Assembly: GCF_046719735.1 (NCBI RefSeq) | Contig: NZ_JAUTWQ010000003.1 | Coordinates: forward strand, 199,855 to 263,854 | Reading direction: 5' to 3' | Source of the DNA: Halobacillus_B rhizosphaerae | GTDB taxonomy: Bacteria; Bacillota; Bacilli; Bacillales; Halobacillaceae | DNA: 64,000 bases | Part shown: piece by piece, positions 1-9,300 of the stretch | How positions within the stretch are numbered: the stretch's first letter is position 1 | Layout of the letters: each line of letters starts with the position of its first letter | Translations under genes and position numbers: made by a program | The notes under the pieces: model-generated | The model's database searches: none | Seen by the model: only the letters and a program-made list of their open reading frames with translations | What the model was told of the DNA's origin: nothing

Positions 1-1532
1 TCAATGGTGATTCAAGATTTGCTACAGCCACAGGGAATATTGATTTTGGAGCAATTAGTGCTTCTTCAAATTTAATACTATCGGTTAAAGTAATAGATTC
101 ACGTGGATTAACTACTACTGCTATGCAGTATGTAAACATTATTCCTTATTCTCCACCAAAAATAGTTGCATCTGCAACTAGATTGAATAATTTCGAACCT
201 ACTACTACATTTTCATTAAGTGGTTCTTTTTCTTTACTGAATATCAATGGTGTAAACAAAAATTCTATAACAAATACTCATTACAGATACAAAGAGAGGT
301 CAAGTGGTACTTGGAGTTCTTATGTTTCATTTACAAGGACTACTAGTGGAAATACATACAACACAACCGACCTAACAAGGACTTTAGATAATTTAAAAGC
401 TTACGATATAGAATTTAGAGTTATTGATAAGTTTAACACTGTCACTCTTCAAAAAGTAGTAACAGTAGGTAAGCCACTTTACTTTATGGATACAGTTAAA
501 AATTCAATTGGTGTTAATAAGTTTCCGATAAATAGTAATTCTTTTGAAATAGAAGGTTCTATGATGCTGAATAACACTACTCTAGCAACAAACTCAGATG
601 GATCATTAAAAGTTTCAAACTCAAATGGTTATGTTGAAATTGCACCTAAAAACTCATCCTATGCACACTTTCAAACGGATAGACCTCAATTCTATTTTTA
701 TAAGCCTGTAACAGTTAATGGTAACTTAACAGTATTAGGTGACGGAAATGTAAATAACTTATTATTTGGTTCTGGAATGTTAGTATCTGGTACTACCACA
801 ACAGGAAGTAATGTTGACCACATTTGGCACGATGATTCTTCAAATACTTGGTACTTTGTTTCTGATGGTAGTCCAAAAAGTGACCCTTTAACAAGTGGTG
901 GAGATTCAAACATCAAAGCTAACTATTATAAAGGTTTTAGATACGTCAATATTGGCTCTGCACATGGATTCAATGAGTTCTATGTCAGAGGTGAGAATGG
1001 TTCAAGAAGTGGATGGTATGGCTATGGTTCACCAAATACTACTGACTTTGCAATCAATAACTCATTGGGTGACATTAGATTAACCACAAATGGTGCAGGT
1101 GATTTCATATTCCAAAGTACAACAGGAGATGGACATATGACTCTCCAAGGTGCGCCAGATAGGGCAAGGATTAAATGGGTAGGTAGTGGAGTTCAGATTA
1201 GGAAACCAGATGATAGCACATATGATACCTTGAGAGCAATTATATCAGATGCATCTGATAGAAGATTGAAAAGCAATATCGAATTAGTTGAAGACTATTT
1301 TATTGAAAGAATTAGAAATGCACCTGTTTACATGTATAATCTTGAAAAAGATTTGAGTAAAAAATATCTTGGAATCATGACAGATGAAGCCCCTTGGGAA
1401 ATTGTTTTAAGTGGTGGGGAAGATGATTATGATGGTATCAATCTTTATGCTATGTGTACATTCCTATGGAAAGCAGTACAGGAATTATCTTATCAGATAG
1501 AGCATCTTAATCATAAAATTGCAAGGAAATAA
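1..1532 (+). CDS. Phage tail fibre / receptor-binding protein, C-terminal part (S74 chaperone domain)
   Basis: Partial: the frame is open from base 3 up to the first ATG at 123, so the gene begins left of the window. The upstream codons encode an Ig-like stretch (VKVIDSRGLTTT) typical of siphophage minor structural (DUF859-like) proteins, which supports translation through 123. The end carries DASDRRLKSNI, the signature of the peptidase_S74 intramolecular chaperone that trimerises tail spikes and is then self-cleaved. The middle is Gly/Ser/Asn/Thr-rich beta structure. The role, host recognition at the tail tip, is inferred from this architecture. It is followed 14 nt downstream by a small tail-associated gene, then by the lysis genes, as expected at the end of a late operon. 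Confidence 0.85.
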   Translation, partial: NGDSRFATATGNIDFGAISASSNLILSVKVIDSRGLTTTAMQYVNIIPYSPPKIVASATRLNNFEPTTTFSLSGSFSLLNINGVNKNSITNTHYRYKERSSGTWSSYVSFTRTTSGNTYNTTDLTRTLDNLKAYDIEFRVIDKFNTVTLQKVVTVGKPLYFMDTVKNSIGVNKFPINSNSFEIEGSMMLNNTTLATNSDGSLKVSNSNGYVEIAPKNSSYAHFQTDRPQFYFYKPVTVNGNLTVLGDGNVNNLLFGSGMLVSGTTTTGSNVDHIWHDDSSNTWYFVSDGSPKSDPLTSGGDSNIKANYYKGFRYVNIGSAHGFNEFYVRGENGSRSGWYGYGSPNTTDFAINNSLGDIRLTTNGAGDFIFQSTTGDGHMTLQGAPDRARIKWVGSGVQIRKPDDSTYDTLRAIISDASDRRLKSNIELVEDYFIERIRNAPVYMYNLEKDLSKKYLGIMTDEAPWEIVLSGGEDDYDGINLYAMCTFLWKAVQELSYQIEHLNHKIARK

Positions 1533-1545
1533 GGAGGAATTATTA

Positions 1546-2034
1546 ATGCAGATAGGATTAACAACCATTGAAATGAAATTGTTGGAACATGGTATAAAGT
1601 CATTCTCAACTAAAGATATGAATGATCTAGTTTCTGTAATTGCAAATAAGGAAAGTAAATCATTCATTGAAGTTACATCTGATTATTTATTAGATTATCA
1701 TAAAAAACTAAAAATTAATTGGCTAACTGAAATGTCTGATGAAACTGTAATGAATGGATTTGAAAGTTCTAATGGTCACATTTATCGTACAGAGGGTGGA
1801 GATCAATTTAGAATGTTAGCAACAATGGTCGTAATGATGATAAATCAAAATTTGACTTCTATCAATTGGAAAACGGAAGATGCAGGTTATCTTCCTCTTT
1901 CCAAGGAAGAGTTTACTACAGTGTTTCTTGAAGGGTTTCAACATGCTCATTCAACATTGGAGAAATACAATACTCTCAAGTCTAATGTTGAAAATGCTAC
2001 CACTGATGATGAGATTTTATCAATCACTTGGTAA
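1546..2034 (+). CDS. Phage tail-fibre-associated protein, DUF4376-like
   Basis: About 162 residues. The ATG at 1546 follows an AAGGAGG site at 1531-1537 and is preferred over an upstream in-frame ATG that lies inside the fibre gene. The C-terminal half (SINWKTEDAGYLPLSKEEF, then a long helix with HSTLEKYNTLKSNVENA) has the pattern of DUF4376 proteins, which lie next to tail-fibre genes in many Gram-positive phages. The family's biochemical role is unknown; a fibre-assembly or baseplate accessory is plausible. No membrane segment or signal peptide is seen. It sits in the late + strand operon between the fibre and a small coiled-coil protein. Confidence 0.6.
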   Translation: MQIGLTTIEMKLLEHGIKSFSTKDMNDLVSVIANKESKSFIEVTSDYLLDYHKKLKINWLTEMSDETVMNGFESSNGHIYRTEGGDQFRMLATMVVMMINQNLTSINWKTEDAGYLPLSKEEFTTVFLEGFQHAHSTLEKYNTLKSNVENATTDDEILSITW

Positions 2035-2055
2035 TCAAAAAGGGGAAAAGGGAAA

Positions 2056-2271
2056 ATGGAAGAAAATAAAATTAAACTAGATATGAATTATCTAATGCAA
2101 GAGTATTCAGAAACAATTGGTAGTCAAGCAAATGAGATTATCACATTGAAATCTTATATTAAACAGTTGGAATCTCAGTTGAAAGCTATGATAGCAGAAA
2201 CAGAGATGGAAAATGAAACAAGCGAAGCTACTGTTACACCAAATGAAGAAACAGATATTGAATCAGAATAA
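2056..2271 (+). CDS. Small coiled-coil phage protein, function unknown
   Basis: A 71-residue acidic protein. It has a predicted helical heptad stretch (residues about 15-50, with IITLKSYIKQLESQL) and a Glu/Thr-rich tail, and no membrane segment. The start follows GGGGAAAAGGG. Proteins of this size and composition commonly lie between fibre and lysis genes in Siphoviridae-type genomes, but I do not recognise a named family. It is followed by a hairpin that may end this part of the late transcript. Confidence 0.6.
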   Translation: MEENKIKLDMNYLMQEYSETIGSQANEIITLKSYIKQLESQLKAMIAETEMENETSEATVTPNEETDIESE

Positions 2272-2292
2272 ATGCAATAAATAATTATATAA

Positions 2293-2327
2293 CCTGCTAG
2301 GTGAGATTCTAGCCTAGCAGGAAGTTT
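2293..2327 (+). terminator. Hairpin, possible weak terminator
   Basis: Perfect 9-bp stem CCTGCTAGG / CCTAGCAGG with an 11-nt loop, followed by AAGTTTT. The U-run is short, so termination may be partial and allow read-through into the lysis genes. Confidence 0.5.
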
Positions 2328-2351
2328 TAAATAAGAAAGGGAAAGAAAAAA

Positions 2352-3416
2352 ATGGCAGTATGGGAAGTTAAGTATATTCAGCCAAACAAGTATTCTAGAC
2401 CACAAATGAAGCTGAATGCAGTCAGAAAAATCGTCATGCACTATACGGCAAATCCGGGTGCAACAGCCAATGGACACTATGAGTATTTTAACAATTTAAG
2501 AGGTACATATGCTTCTGCACACTTCTTTGTTGATAAGTACAGAAAACTATTGATTATTCCTTTGAATGAAGTTGCTTATCATGCAAACGATGTTCAACAG
2601 TATGTTGGTGGTCAACCTTATCGTGGAGTTTCAGCATTACTACCTAATGCAAACTTCTTATCAATCGGTATTGAAATGTGTATAGAAAAAGATGGCACAT
2701 TCCATCCAACTACAGTTAAACATGCAGAAGAAGTTGCTTTAGAGCTTTGTAAGAAATATAAATTAGACCCTAAAGAAGATATTGTACGTCACTATGATAT
2801 TACTCATAAGATTTGCCCTAAACCTTGGGTAGACAGTTACAGTGGATTCTCTAATTTTAAAAACAGACTTTCAAGTGCATCTAAAGAAAAAGCTAAACCA
2901 AGAGTGTTTCCTTCAAATGTTATGGGAATGATTACTGTTTTAGAAGATGATTTAAATGTTCGTGACAACGCAAGTTTCGAATCAAAAGTTCTTGCCACAG
3001 TTGATAGAGGCGATACATTTAAAGTTTATGATAAAAAGAACGGCTTGTACAACATTGGTGCAGATCATTGGGTTTCAGCAGGAGAAGCATATGTTGAATA
3101 CCAAGAAAATCCTGCATACAAACCAGAACCTAAAGTTGAACCTAAAAAACCACAAGAGAAAGAAGAAGATGACATGTTAGAAAAAGCAGTTGTTTATAAT
3201 TCGTTGGCAGATGTAGCTATTGCAGAAACTTTAGCTAAGAAATTGAAAACAGTTACAGTTTCAAGATATGTTGCTGAAAAAGTCCAAGTAGCAAAAGAAT
3301 TAGTTGTTGTTGGTGGTAAGCAGGACGATTTGAAAGCAGATAAGTTTACTGTCCTTTCTGGAAAAGATCGTTTTGAAACAGTTGCAGAAGTAGACAAATA
3401 CATGGATAAGCTGTAA
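2352..3416 (+). CDS. Phage endolysin: N-acetylmuramoyl-L-alanine amidase (Amidase_2) with SH3-like and C-terminal wall-binding regions
   Basis: 354 residues. It cleaves the MurNAc-L-Ala bond of peptidoglycan to lyse the host. The N-terminal 165 residues form an Amidase_2/T7-lysozyme fold: Zn ligands H30 (VMHYTANPGAT), H147 (VRHYDITH) and C155 (ICPKPW), plus the AYHAND motif. Residues about 190-245 look like a bacterial SH3 domain (LNVRDNASFESKVLATV). After a Pro/Lys/Glu linker, the last 80 residues (VVYNSLADVAIAETLA ... VLSGKDRFETVAEVDKY) resemble a single CW_binding_2-type unit. No signal peptide is present, so export depends on the holins just downstream. The arrangement resembles blyA with its holins in SPbeta. 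Confidence 0.9.
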   Translation: MAVWEVKYIQPNKYSRPQMKLNAVRKIVMHYTANPGATANGHYEYFNNLRGTYASAHFFVDKYRKLLIIPLNEVAYHANDVQQYVGGQPYRGVSALLPNANFLSIGIEMCIEKDGTFHPTTVKHAEEVALELCKKYKLDPKEDIVRHYDITHKICPKPWVDSYSGFSNFKNRLSSASKEKAKPRVFPSNVMGMITVLEDDLNVRDNASFESKVLATVDRGDTFKVYDKKNGLYNIGADHWVSAGEAYVEYQENPAYKPEPKVEPKKPQEKEEDDMLEKAVVYNSLADVAIAETLAKKLKTVTVSRYVAEKVQVAKELVVVGGKQDDLKADKFTVLSGKDRFETVAEVDKYMDKL

Positions 3417-3470
3417 TTAAGTTAATCCTATGTACTGAGTAAAAGGAGGATAAACTTAAAGGTGTGAATT

Positions 3471-3905
3471 ATGAACATGGTGAAAATACAAACCCTATGT
3501 GGTTTGTTAGGAATATCTTTCTCTTTTATCTTTGGTGCATGGACTCCATTATTAGCTGTCCTAGTTGTTATGACTTCATTAGATATAATTACAGGAATCT
3601 CAAAAGGTTTCTACAATAAGAAGTTGAGAAGTAGAAAAATGTCACAAGGCATGACGAGAAAAGCTATGATTGGTGTAGTAATCATACTAGCCAACATGCT
3701 AGATATTGTATTGTTTGCAGGTGTACCAGTTGCAAAAACTGGTACATTATTTTTCTACATAGCAATGGAAGGTCTATCAATAATTGAAAACCTAGCCCAG
3801 ATGAATGTTCCACTACCTACATTTATAAAGAAATATCTGTTGGTATTGAAACAAAAGGGAGAAAACCCTAACGAAATAAACAATGAAAAATTAAATATTA
3901 AATGA
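3471..3905 (+). CDS. Phage holin, holin_4 (TcdE/BhlB-like) family
   Basis: 144 residues with about three hydrophobic segments (residues about 8-22, 26-42, 65-88) and a charged C-terminal tail. The sequence LLAVLVVMTSLDIITGISKGFYNKKLRSRKMSQGMTRK shows the conserved D-x-x-T-G-x-x-K and S-x-x-x-x-x-G-x-x-K pattern of phage_holin_4_1 (quoted region spans about residues 27-64). Holins of this family permeabilise the membrane to release the amidase encoded 54 nt upstream. The start at 3471 uses an AAGGTG site. Confidence 0.85.
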   Translation: MNMVKIQTLCGLLGISFSFIFGAWTPLLAVLVVMTSLDIITGISKGFYNKKLRSRKMSQGMTRKAMIGVVIILANMLDIVLFAGVPVAKTGTLFFYIAMEGLSIIENLAQMNVPLPTFIKKYLLVLKQKGENPNEINNEKLNIK

Positions 3906-3919
3906 AAGAGGTAATTTAA

Positions 3920-4249
3920 ATGGAAGCGTTACATGCAGAGATTATTAATTTTGTTATTGTAATCCTAACAGCTTGTGCAGGATTCATTACTCAGAAAGTT
4001 GTTTCTTATCTAAACCATAAAGGTCTTTTGGTAAAATTGGAAAACAATAAAGAAGTCGTTAAAACGGTAGTTCATTTTGTAGAGCAGACATATTCTCATC
4101 TACATGGTCAAGAGAAATTGAATGTTGCTAAGTTGGAACTAATCAAAATGCTTGAACAAAAGAAAATTAAGATTGATGAAAAAGACATTGATCTATTAAT
4201 TGAAGCTACTGTATCTGAAATGAATAAAGTAATAAAAAAAGAAATCTAA
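3920..4249 (+). CDS. LL-H family phage holin-like protein
   Basis: 109 residues: one N-terminal hydrophobic helix (about residues 8-25, FVIVILTACAGFITQKVV) and an amphipathic, charged C-terminal domain (VEQTYSHLHGQEKLNVAKLEL). This matches the phage_holin_LLH architecture found beside lysins in Firmicutes phages. It lies 14 nt after the holin_4 gene and before a strong terminator, so it closes the lysis cassette. It may be the second member of a two-holin set or a holin regulator; the sequence does not say which. Confidence 0.75.
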   Translation: MEALHAEIINFVIVILTACAGFITQKVVSYLNHKGLLVKLENNKEVVKTVVHFVEQTYSHLHGQEKLNVAKLELIKMLEQKKIKIDEKDIDLLIEATVSEMNKVIKKEI

Positions 4250-4258
4250 TAATGATTT

Positions 4259-4295
4259 AGCCCTATATATCAAAATATAGGGCTTTCTTTTTTTT
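4259..4295 (+). terminator. Rho-independent terminator of the phage late/lysis operon
   Basis: Perfect 10-bp stem AGCCCTATAT / ATATAGGGCT with a 6-nt loop, followed at once by a long T-run (TTCTTTTTTTTTT). Confidence 0.9.
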
Positions 4296-4358
4296 GCCAA
4301 TTATCTTACAATAGTTATTGACACCAGTTAAATACTACTCTAGGGAGAGGGGATATTT

Positions 4359-5036
4359 ATGAATATTAGTGAAGAAAAGGGCTTCTTATTTGAAATGATG
4401 AAAGACGTTACAAAAGAAAGAAGAGAATTAACAAGCATTTATTATGGATTAAAGACTCGTCTAGATCAATTAAATGAATTAGAACAGCGTGGCATTGAAG
4501 ATTTAAGTGTGAAGGGCTATGTGGATGCTTATACTGATTATGAAAGAGTTAATTCAATTCAAAACATCCAGAGAGAAGCAAATAACTTAATTAATAGAAT
4601 TGAAGAGACTGCTGAAAAAGTAAAGCAGGGACAGACAAATACACAAGAGCCAAAGATACCTAAACATGAAATTGCTGAACAAAGATATCAAGATAACAAA
4701 GATAAGCCAACTCCATCTCCTAAGAAAAAGAAAAAGAAAGTGCAGGTGGATTCTAAAAAGCTAAGAGAATTAATCTCTGAAACATTTAGAGAAAATGAGG
4801 GTGAAGCCATGAATGCAGGGATGGTTTTTGATATTGTCATGGAGAAATCTGAATATGATAAAGAGGATGTTGGTTTAAAGAATTTTAGAGGCAATATATT
4901 CTCTAGAACTGTCAAAGACGATGAGATGATTGAGAAAGAGTCCAGAGGCTATTACATTTATAATCCTAGACCAGAGCCTACAAATTACAATGAATTAGTA
5001 GCAGTTAATGATACACAAGAGGAAACTGTTGAATAA
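4359..5036 (+). CDS. Rok-like DNA-binding protein (coiled coil, Lys-rich linker, winged helix)
   Basis: 225 residues. An N-terminal coiled coil (residues about 1-90, KTRLDQLNELEQRG) is followed by a Pro/Lys linker with a run of lysines (SPKKKKKKVQVD, about 120-132). A compact C-terminal domain (LRELISETFRENEGEAMNAG ... RGYYIYN) has winged-helix character. This order matches B. subtilis Rok, a nucleoid-associated repressor of horizontally acquired A+T-rich DNA, whose homologues occur on phages and plasmids. Identity is inferred from architecture and local similarity, not an alignment. It is monocistronic, between the lysis terminator and a convergent terminator, and starts after GGGAGAGGGG. 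It could instead be a phage-specific regulator. Confidence 0.6.
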   Translation: MNISEEKGFLFEMMKDVTKERRELTSIYYGLKTRLDQLNELEQRGIEDLSVKGYVDAYTDYERVNSIQNIQREANNLINRIEETAEKVKQGQTNTQEPKIPKHEIAEQRYQDNKDKPTPSPKKKKKKVQVDSKKLRELISETFRENEGEAMNAGMVFDIVMEKSEYDKEDVGLKNFRGNIFSRTVKDDEMIEKESRGYYIYNPRPEPTNYNELVAVNDTQEETVE

Positions 5037-5057
5037 AATAACAGTTTTATCCAAATA

Positions 5058-5085
5058 AAGAAACCCCTTTATTAAGGGGTTTCTT
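5058..5085. terminator. Bidirectional terminator between convergent phage units
   Basis: Perfect 12-bp inverted repeat AAGAAACCCCTT / AAGGGGTTTCTT with a 4-nt loop. T-rich sequence flanks the right side and A-rich the left, so it can end both the Rok-like gene (+) and the early operon (-). The - strand gene's stop codon lies inside it (5072-5074). Confidence 0.85.
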
Positions 5086-5518
5086 CTATGTCTACTAAAT
5101 CACCTTTTGGGGCAGAAAATGTCCAATTGACTTCAACTTCATTACCAAAATTAAGGGCTTTCTCTATTTCTTTTAGTTTCTCTTGTTTTATTTTTTCCCT
5201 AACATCTTCAACAATGTTTTTTTGAACTTGATCCATAACCCACTTTTCTCCTTTATGTTTTAATGAATTTAATACGTGTATATGATTATCATAACGATCT
5301 ATAATGGAATAATTATAAGTATTAAACTTATACTCCGTATCGTCAATCTTGAGTATGACTTCTCCTTTTACAAATACACCTAAACGATAAAATTCAAAAT
5401 CTAATCTGTATGTTCCATTGAATGCAATATCAATCTGTTTAGTATATTCTTTAAAGTATTCTTTTTTCTTCTCATGTTCCTCATTGACTTTGTTAAAATT
5501 ATCTTTAAGCCATTTCAT
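5072..5518 (-). CDS. Phage protein of unknown function
   Basis: 148 residues, charged and without a membrane segment. It has an N-terminal Lys/Glu helix, a central beta-rich part (YRLDFEFYRLGVFVKGEVIL) and a second Lys/Glu helix (IVEDVREKIKQEKLKEIEKA). I do not recognise a family. It is the last gene of the short unit RuvC-like to here, 18 nt after the resolvase gene, and its stop codon is inside the bidirectional terminator. The phage early position suggests a DNA-metabolism or host-takeover role, but nothing in the sequence specifies one. Confidence 0.65.
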   Translation of the reverse strand: MKWLKDNFNKVNEEHEKKKEYFKEYTKQIDIAFNGTYRLDFEFYRLGVFVKGEVILKIDDTEYKFNTYNYSIIDRYDNHIHVLNSLKHKGEKWVMDQVQKNIVEDVREKIKQEKLKEIEKALNFGNEVEVNWTFSAPKGDLVDIEETP

Positions 5519-5536
5519 AATTGCACATCCTTTATG

Positions 5537-6109
5537 TTATTTCTTTTTGGATTTTTTCTGTTCTTTTGGTTTTCTTAGTTTTTTTATATCAGCCCAAACA
5601 GGTTTATTCCATACAATTAATTCTTTTTCAATTAAGTGCGTGATTAATACAGCACAACTATCACTTTCATCCTCATTATCAAACTGTAGATGACTATACT
5701 CATTACTTGTTAAAATACAATTAGCTAAATCTTCTTTTGTTGCATCTCCATGAACAATAGCCAATTTAACTGATTTAGGTGGATATAGATATTGTGGTTT
5801 AGTCCAAAGTAAGCATTGTAATACACCAGTTGCCTTTGCAATGGCTTGTGTTTCAGCAGGAAATCTTGAAAACATTCTTTCTATTGCTATTTCTTCTGGT
5901 GGATACTCAAGCAATAATGGTTTAGCCCAATCTGCTATTTTCTTTAATTTAATTGCATTTTTTTCTAAGCCTTTGTATTGCTTTGTGGCATAAATTTTTT
6001 TTGTATTAAAACTTCCTATGTATACAATTTCTTTTTCTTCTATACAGTATATAGTTATGCCGGTACATTTCAGACTTATATCTAATCCCCACAAAAAAGT
6101 CTTATTCAT
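5537..6109 (-). CDS. RuvC-like Holliday-junction resolvase / RNase H-fold nuclease
   Basis: 190 residues with the acidic catalytic pattern of RuvC. An N-terminal WGLDISLKCTG supplies D10; EEIAIERMF gives a central Glu, as in the family's I-E-x-x-F; and FDNEDESDSCAVLI supplies the C-terminal acidic pair in the family's D-E-x-D-A position. RuvC-type enzymes resolve branched DNA during recombination or before packaging. The C-terminus is a Lys-rich tail. It overlaps the upstream zinc-ribbon gene by 8 nt, indicating translational coupling. The substrate specificity is inferred from the family only. Confidence 0.8.
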   Translation of the reverse strand: MNKTFLWGLDISLKCTGITIYCIEEKEIVYIGSFNTKKIYATKQYKGLEKNAIKLKKIADWAKPLLLEYPPEEIAIERMFSRFPAETQAIAKATGVLQCLLWTKPQYLYPPKSVKLAIVHGDATKEDLANCILTSNEYSHLQFDNEDESDSCAVLITHLIEKELIVWNKPVWADIKKLRKPKEQKKSKKK

Positions 6110-6266
6110 TTTCCTCTTCTGCTTTCATCATATTGTAGCAGTAGAAGTGATATATGTTTTGATCCTCAACAAATAATTGATTCTCATATACGTTTTTCAC
6201 ACAACAAGGGCATACACCTATTGTCTGATTTTCTAACCCATTTCTCTCTCTATCGTTGTGATTCAA
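6102..6266 (-). CDS. Small zinc-ribbon-like phage protein
   Basis: About 54 residues with a C-P-C-C motif (VCPCCVKNVYENQLF) and a second YHFYCYN half, suggesting one small metal-binding knuckle. I chose a TTG start at 6266, 10 nt after AAGGAG; the open frame extends 9 codons further. It is the first gene after the promoter at 6326-6354 and its end overlaps the RuvC-like gene. No function is recognisable; a small DNA- or protein-binding adaptor is possible. Confidence 0.55.
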   Translation of the reverse strand: MNHNDRERNGLENQTIGVCPCCVKNVYENQLFVEDQNIYHFYCYNMMKAEEENE

Positions 6267-6296
6267 CGTCTTGCAACTCCTTATAATATACAAAAT

Positions 6297-6322
6297 AACT
6301 AGGTAGCATTCACTACCTAGTT
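6297..6322 (-). repeat. Perfect inverted repeat at the transcription start of an early phage promoter
   Basis: AACTAGGTAG / CTACCTAGTT with a 6-nt loop lies immediately downstream of the -10 box at 6326-6331, so it would cover about +1 to +25 of the transcript. It could be a 5' stabilising hairpin or a repressor operator. No T-run follows, so it does not look like a terminator. Confidence 0.6.
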
Positions 6323-6325
6323 ATT

Positions 6326-6354
6326 ATTATACCATTATTTGTTGTGTTTGTCAA
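6326..6354 (-). promoter_or_regulatory. Phage early promoter (sigma-A type) with shared spacer motif
   Basis: On the - strand: TTGACA, 17-nt spacer, TATAAT, both hexamers perfect. The spacer contains ACAACAAATAAT. It reads toward the zinc-ribbon/RuvC unit and overlaps the 3' end of the polymerase gene. Confidence 0.85.
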
Positions 6355-9300
6355 TCTCTCTTGTTGCTTAATCGAATGTATTTACATTTCTCTAAGTGGG
6401 GTTCAAGAACGTCTTGGTTTTCAATCCATTTACCATTTTCATTCTTCCAACCATATTTCTCTTTTACATCAATGATTTCGATTACGTCACCAACATAAAG
6501 CAGGTCATCATCTTCTGTATAGAATTTCTTCTTCTCCACCTTAAGCATAAATTCTTTTCCAGTTGCGATCTGGTATAAGAAAACTTTTGGCTTATATTTC
6601 TTATTAACATCAACTACAAGGCAATAGTTAGGATTAACATTCTCAAACTTTGTAATGGCATATCCCAAAGCATCTTTCTCAAAAGCAATCTGTTCAAAGA
6701 GATCAACTTTTTCATTAGGTGTACTCATGACTTCATCATAATATTCTCTAAGTAGTGGGAGTCTTTTAGCTTTAGTTTTTTCTACTTGTTTTTTCTCATA
6801 CTTGATTCCTTTACCTTCTCGAACTGCTGTATAGATTTTTAACAGTTTTTCTTTTTGTCCGAATTTTTTAAAGAAATCTAACTTTATTAGAGTCTCCATA
6901 TGAGTTTTGTTAATCTTTGAAGTTCTTTCAATGACAGCTATAATGAGATCAAGAAAGTTCTCGAATGTCTCTGTTTGGTTAAGCCTATATAATTCTTCTG
7001 CAACATGTTCATTCATATTTTTAATTGAAGCAATACCTTTATAAATTTTATTAGCATCAATATCTGCTGAATAAATTCCTCTAGATTTACCATATTCAAT
7101 CTGTTCTACTGTAATTCCAAAATAATCTAGTTCCTTCATGATATTAGCTGTTTGCGCTTTGTTACTTTGGTAAATATTCAAGACAACAGAATAGTAAGCT
7201 AGTGGATGATTAGCCTTTAAATAAGCACCATATATACTATCTAAAGCAACAGAATAAGCATGTGACGAATTAAATCCATACCCAACCGCATCTTCAATAA
7301 TCTTCCAAACTTTTAAGGCATTTTCTTCACTACCTGTTTTTTCCACAAAACCCTTAATGAAACGATCATGGATAGGTTCAATGATACCTTCTTTCTTTTT
7401 AGCTATAGCTTTTAAAAGACCATAGGTTTCATCTTCTGGGAATCCTGCATAAACTAAGGTAGCCATTATGTTTTCTTGATACAAAATAAAGTTGTCACTT
7501 TCTTTTAGAATGGCATCAAACTCTGGAATTTCATAAGAGAAAGGTCTTCTGTTTAAAAAATAAGCTTTCATAGAAGAGAAAGCAGGTCTGATAGCTGAAA
7601 CCCAACCAGATAGTTCACGAATACTCTTAGGCTTATATTGCATTACCTGTGGTTTTCCACTGTCTGTTCCTGTTTGGTTAAGAGTAGCAGTTAAACCTTT
7701 TTCATACAGTTCCCAAACTTTTTCGTCATTCTCAACAAGTTTAGATAGTTCACGTACATCTGGTATAGGTAATCCAACTGCATTGAAGCCCTCTGCAATA
7801 ATTTTCCATACTGTCACAGTTAGATAATCATTCTTCAAGTATTTCCATGCATCAGAGGTATCAGAATCAATTAATGCACAATAAGTAATTTTTTTCTTGC
7901 CGTTATCTTCACTTCCAACTCGAATGACTCCAATTTCTTCTGAAATAGATTCAGATAAAAGAAGATTTGCACATGGATGTGGGGATACAGAATCAATAAC
8001 ACCTATGAATACCTTTGACTCTTCAATAATATCTTTCCATTTTGGGTGCTTTTTATATGCATCTAAATCTTTTCCAACTTCATTAAACTCTGCTTCTGGG
8101 ATATTATAAGCCCTGCAAAGATTTCGGAATGCCTCTGATTCCTGCATAGTCCCATAAGCTGTCATCCAGTAACAGTTGTCATCTCCAAGATATTTTTTTG
8201 TTGCTTGTACAAATGGTTCTGGATTACTGGTGTTGAAGTCGATATCTGGAAGTGATTTGGTTTCTAGAATACGAGATACAGACATAAATCGAGTAGGGTA
8301 GAGAGTGATTGGTGCATCTAAACGATCAACTTCTGTAAACCCAAGTAACTTATTCAAGTAATAAGATGGTGCTGACCCACGACCAGTTTTGGTTAATACT
8401 CCACCATTCTTAATTGCATCTTTAATGATTGGGTAATTAAGTAAAAAGTAGTCTTCTGTATGAGTCTTATCAATTATATCCATTTCAAACTTTATTGCTT
8501 CTAGATAGTCTGAATGTTTCTCTTTTGGAATATTTACCCTATCTTTTTTCCATTCTTTGTTAATGATGCCTTTGAGTTTACTAATCTTTTCTTCATGGTT
8601 TAAATCTGGGTATAGAGAGGGCATTTTAATATCTTTGTTCATTTTTATAGTTTCGAAATCATCTGCTACCCAAGTATTTCTTAAAGCATCTTCTACTTGT
8701 TTTCGTGAAAACACACCTTGTTTTTCAAATCTTGCAAAGACCTTATCAGTAGTAGGGTAATCCATTATAAACCCATCTTCTTCTGGATAAAAAATGTTCT
8801 TACCTTTCAGTAGAAGATCACGCCACTTAGCATCTTCTTCATGAATATAATGAGTATCAGTTGCAAAGATGAAAGGAATATTGTGCTTATTATGCATGTT
8901 TAATAACATCTTATTATATTCAACTTGTTTGATGTGAGTATTGTCATGAAGTTCCAGATAGAAATTATCTCCAAAATAGTCCAGACAATCTGTAATAAAA
9001 CATTCATCATTGTAAAGGTTGTATGGACTAGCAATACATGTAGAAGTAACAACAACATCTTCTGGATTTAGAGAAAACAATAATGACCTATCAATCCTTG
9101 GTTTATGGTAAAATCCAGTTAAGTTAGCTTCTGAGATTAATTTTGTCAACTGTTTCTTACCACTGTTTGTTTTAGCCATAATCAGTAGGTGTGCATTTGT
9201 CCTATCTTTCTCAAAGCGATTATGTACATAGTAAAATTCTACTCCGAATATCAATTTTAAACCGTATTTTTCAGCAATATCATAGTATTCAAAAACATTA

